DNA of 13,825 nucleotides from DASQQQ01 sp036390995 (lineage in GTDB: Bacteria > Actinomycetota > UBA4738 > HRBIN12), in the NCBI GenBank assembly GCA_036390995.1, contig DASWAT010000167.1:1-13825 (forward strand), in the 5' to 3' direction. How positions within the stretch are numbered: position 1 is the stretch's first letter; the number at the start of each line of letters is the position of its first letter. The position numbers and the translations under genes are program-made. Shown here in pieces: positions 12,652-13,825 of the stretch. The notes under the pieces were generated by a model. The model did no database searches, was not told where the DNA came from, and saw only the letters and a list, made by a program, of their open reading frames with translations.

Positions 12652-13825
12652 GTGCTGGCGACCGACATCGACCTGGTCGATCCCGACAACTACGTGGATC
12701 GGGTCCCCTTCGAGTGGTTCGACCGGCTCCGGCACGAGGCACCGGTCTTCTGGCACGGGGAGTCGGCGCCGAACCACGGCTTCTGGGCCGTCACGCGCTA
12801 CGACGATCTCGTCGCCGTCCACATGGACTGGGAGACCTACTCCTCCGAGGTCGGCGCCGTCGCCCTCGAGGAGCTCGAGCCCGACCAGATCGAGATCCGC
12901 CGGAGCATGCTCGAGACCGACCCCCCACGGCATCGCGAGCTCCGGAACATCTGTAACAAGCGCTTCTCTGCCCGCGGCGTCGGCCGGTACGAGGACTTCA
13001 TCCGCGAGGTCGCCCGCGGCGTCCTGGACCGGGCCCTGGAACGGGAGGAGTTCGACTTCGTCCCGGAGATCTCCCGCGAGCTTCCGATCCGGTTCCTGTG
13101 CGCGATCTTCACGGTGCCGCAGGAGGACGCCCCGATGCTCATCGAGTGGGGCGATGCCATGATCGGGAACCAGGACCCCGAGTTCTCGGCGGCCGTCGTG
13201 GACCAGGTCGACACCGAGGAGTTCAGGTACCTGCCCTTCCGGAGCCCCATCGCCCGCAAGGTGTTCGAGTACGCCGACCGCCAGCGCGACCTCCGCCTGG
13301 ACGAGCCGGAGGACGACGTGATCACCGCGCTCACCGTGGCGCAGTCGGAGGGGATCCTGAACGAGCGCGAGTTCCAGAACTACTTCTCGCTGCTGATGAT
13401 CGCCGGCAACGAGACCACGCGCCACACGATCAGCCACGGGATGCTCGCGCTCATGGAGCACCCCGACCAGCTGCAGGCGCTGAAGGAAGACCCCTCGAAG
13501 ATCCCCGCGGCGGTCGAGGAGATCCTCCGCTGGGCCACGCCGGTCCTGCACTTCCGCCGCACGGCCACGAAAGACACCGAGCTCCGCGGGCAGGAGATCC
13601 GCAAGGGCGACAAGGTCGTCACCTGGTACATCAGCGCGAACCGGGACGAGAACGCGTTCCCCGACCCCTACCGGTTCGACATCGAGCGCAAGCCGAACGA
13701 GCATGTGACGTTCGGCCCCGGAGGCCCGCACTTCTGCCTGGGCGCGCACCTCGCACGCCTGGAGACGAAGGTTCTGTTCCAGGAGCTGTTGCCCCGCCTG
13801 CGATCCATCGAGCTCACCGGCCCCG
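12652..13825 (+). CDS. cytochrome P450 (3' end beyond the window)
   Basis: 391 codons are present with no stop; probably only 10-25 residues are missing. P450s insert one oxygen atom into a substrate using electrons from a ferredoxin or other partner. Hallmarks: the C-helix H94-x3-R98 (DPPRHRELR), I-helix oxygen-activation motif A251-G-N-E-T-T256, K-helix E290-I-L-R293, meander FPDPYRFD at 336-343, and heme loop FGPGGPHFCLG with Cys362 as the iron ligand. There is no membrane anchor, so it is a soluble bacterial class I type. AGNETTR with GGPHFCLGAHLARLE recalls the CYP125/CYP124/CYP142 group acting on sterol or terpenoid side chains, but subfamily cannot be fixed by eye. The start is GTG 12652 with GGGGGAG five bases upstream; the ATG at 12635 is in another frame. 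It lies 113 bases after the dehydrogenase gene. No ferredoxin gene is seen in the window. Confidence 0.93.
   Translation, partial: MLATDIDLVDPDNYVDRVPFEWFDRLRHEAPVFWHGESAPNHGFWAVTRYDDLVAVHMDWETYSSEVGAVALEELEPDQIEIRRSMLETDPPRHRELRNICNKRFSARGVGRYEDFIREVARGVLDRALEREEFDFVPEISRELPIRFLCAIFTVPQEDAPMLIEWGDAMIGNQDPEFSAAVVDQVDTEEFRYLPFRSPIARKVFEYADRQRDLRLDEPEDDVITALTVAQSEGILNEREFQNYFSLLMIAGNETTRHTISHGMLALMEHPDQLQALKEDPSKIPAAVEEILRWATPVLHFRRTATKDTELRGQEIRKGDKVVTWYISANRDENAFPDPYRFDIERKPNEHVTFGPGGPHFCLGAHLARLETKVLFQELLPRLRSIELTGP

Noticed and set aside
12635..13162. Plus-strand frame starting at ATG 12635
   Set aside because: It overlaps the P450 gene in another frame, is Ser/Arg/Thr-rich and has no motifs; the P450 uses GTG 12652.
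12349..13749. Minus-strand open frame (466 codons) opposite the P450 gene
   Set aside because: The plus strand here encodes an intact P450 with all hallmark motifs; the antisense frame is a high-GC shadow.
1..13825. tRNA or rRNA genes, CRISPR arrays, insertion sequences, phage or integrase genes
   Set aside because: Looked for on both strands; no cloverleaf-like segment, regularly spaced repeat, transposase motif or terminal repeat pair was found.

Overview
The window is high-GC (about two-thirds G+C by eye) and gene-dense. It uses ATG and GTG starts. Several genes have a TANNNT hexamer 7-11 bases before the start codon and no clear Shine-Dalgarno, the pattern of leaderless transcription. 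With a class III cyclase and an AGNETT/FCLG-type cytochrome P450, this fits an actinomycete-like (Actinomycetota) chromosome, though a high-GC Chloroflexota cannot be excluded. The first 158 bases are the end of a form I RuBisCO small subunit, so the host may fix CO2. I see no rRNA, tRNA, CRISPR array, transposase or phage gene.

Left part (1-5753). After the rbcS tail comes a class III nucleotide cyclase with a four-cysteine, zinc-ribbon-like N-terminal segment. It is followed at 73 bases by a 955-residue protein that joins a 12-helix NTT/MFS-like transporter to regular HEAT repeats and a C-terminal cyclic-nucleotide-binding domain. Source and sensor of a cyclic nucleotide therefore lie side by side. 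Next are galT (galactose-1-phosphate uridylyltransferase family) behind its own promoter and, convergent with it, a small TMEM229/CmpB-like membrane protein.

Middle (5250-8816, minus strand). Four genes read leftward: an acetoacetate decarboxylase family enzyme, a fumarylacetoacetate hydrolase (FAH) family enzyme, glutamyl-tRNA synthetase (gltX, joined to the FAH gene by a GTGA overlap) and the TMEM229-like protein.

Right part (8871-13825, plus strand). Divergent from the decarboxylase gene are a second FAH-family enzyme, a glutamine-synthetase-like ligase that lacks the usual ammonia-site glutamate, a saccharopine-dehydrogenase-like oxidoreductase and a cytochrome P450 cut by the window end. 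With the minus-strand decarboxylase and FAH gene they look like one catabolic gene set: gamma-glutamylation or amine handling, oxidation, C-C bond hydrolysis and decarboxylation. I do not recognise the substrate. A perfect 9+9 bp palindrome just before the putative -10 of the ligase gene is the best operator candidate.

The two points most worth following are the cyclase/HEAT/cNMP-transporter pair and the unassigned FAH-decarboxylase-ligase-dehydrogenase-P450 cluster.
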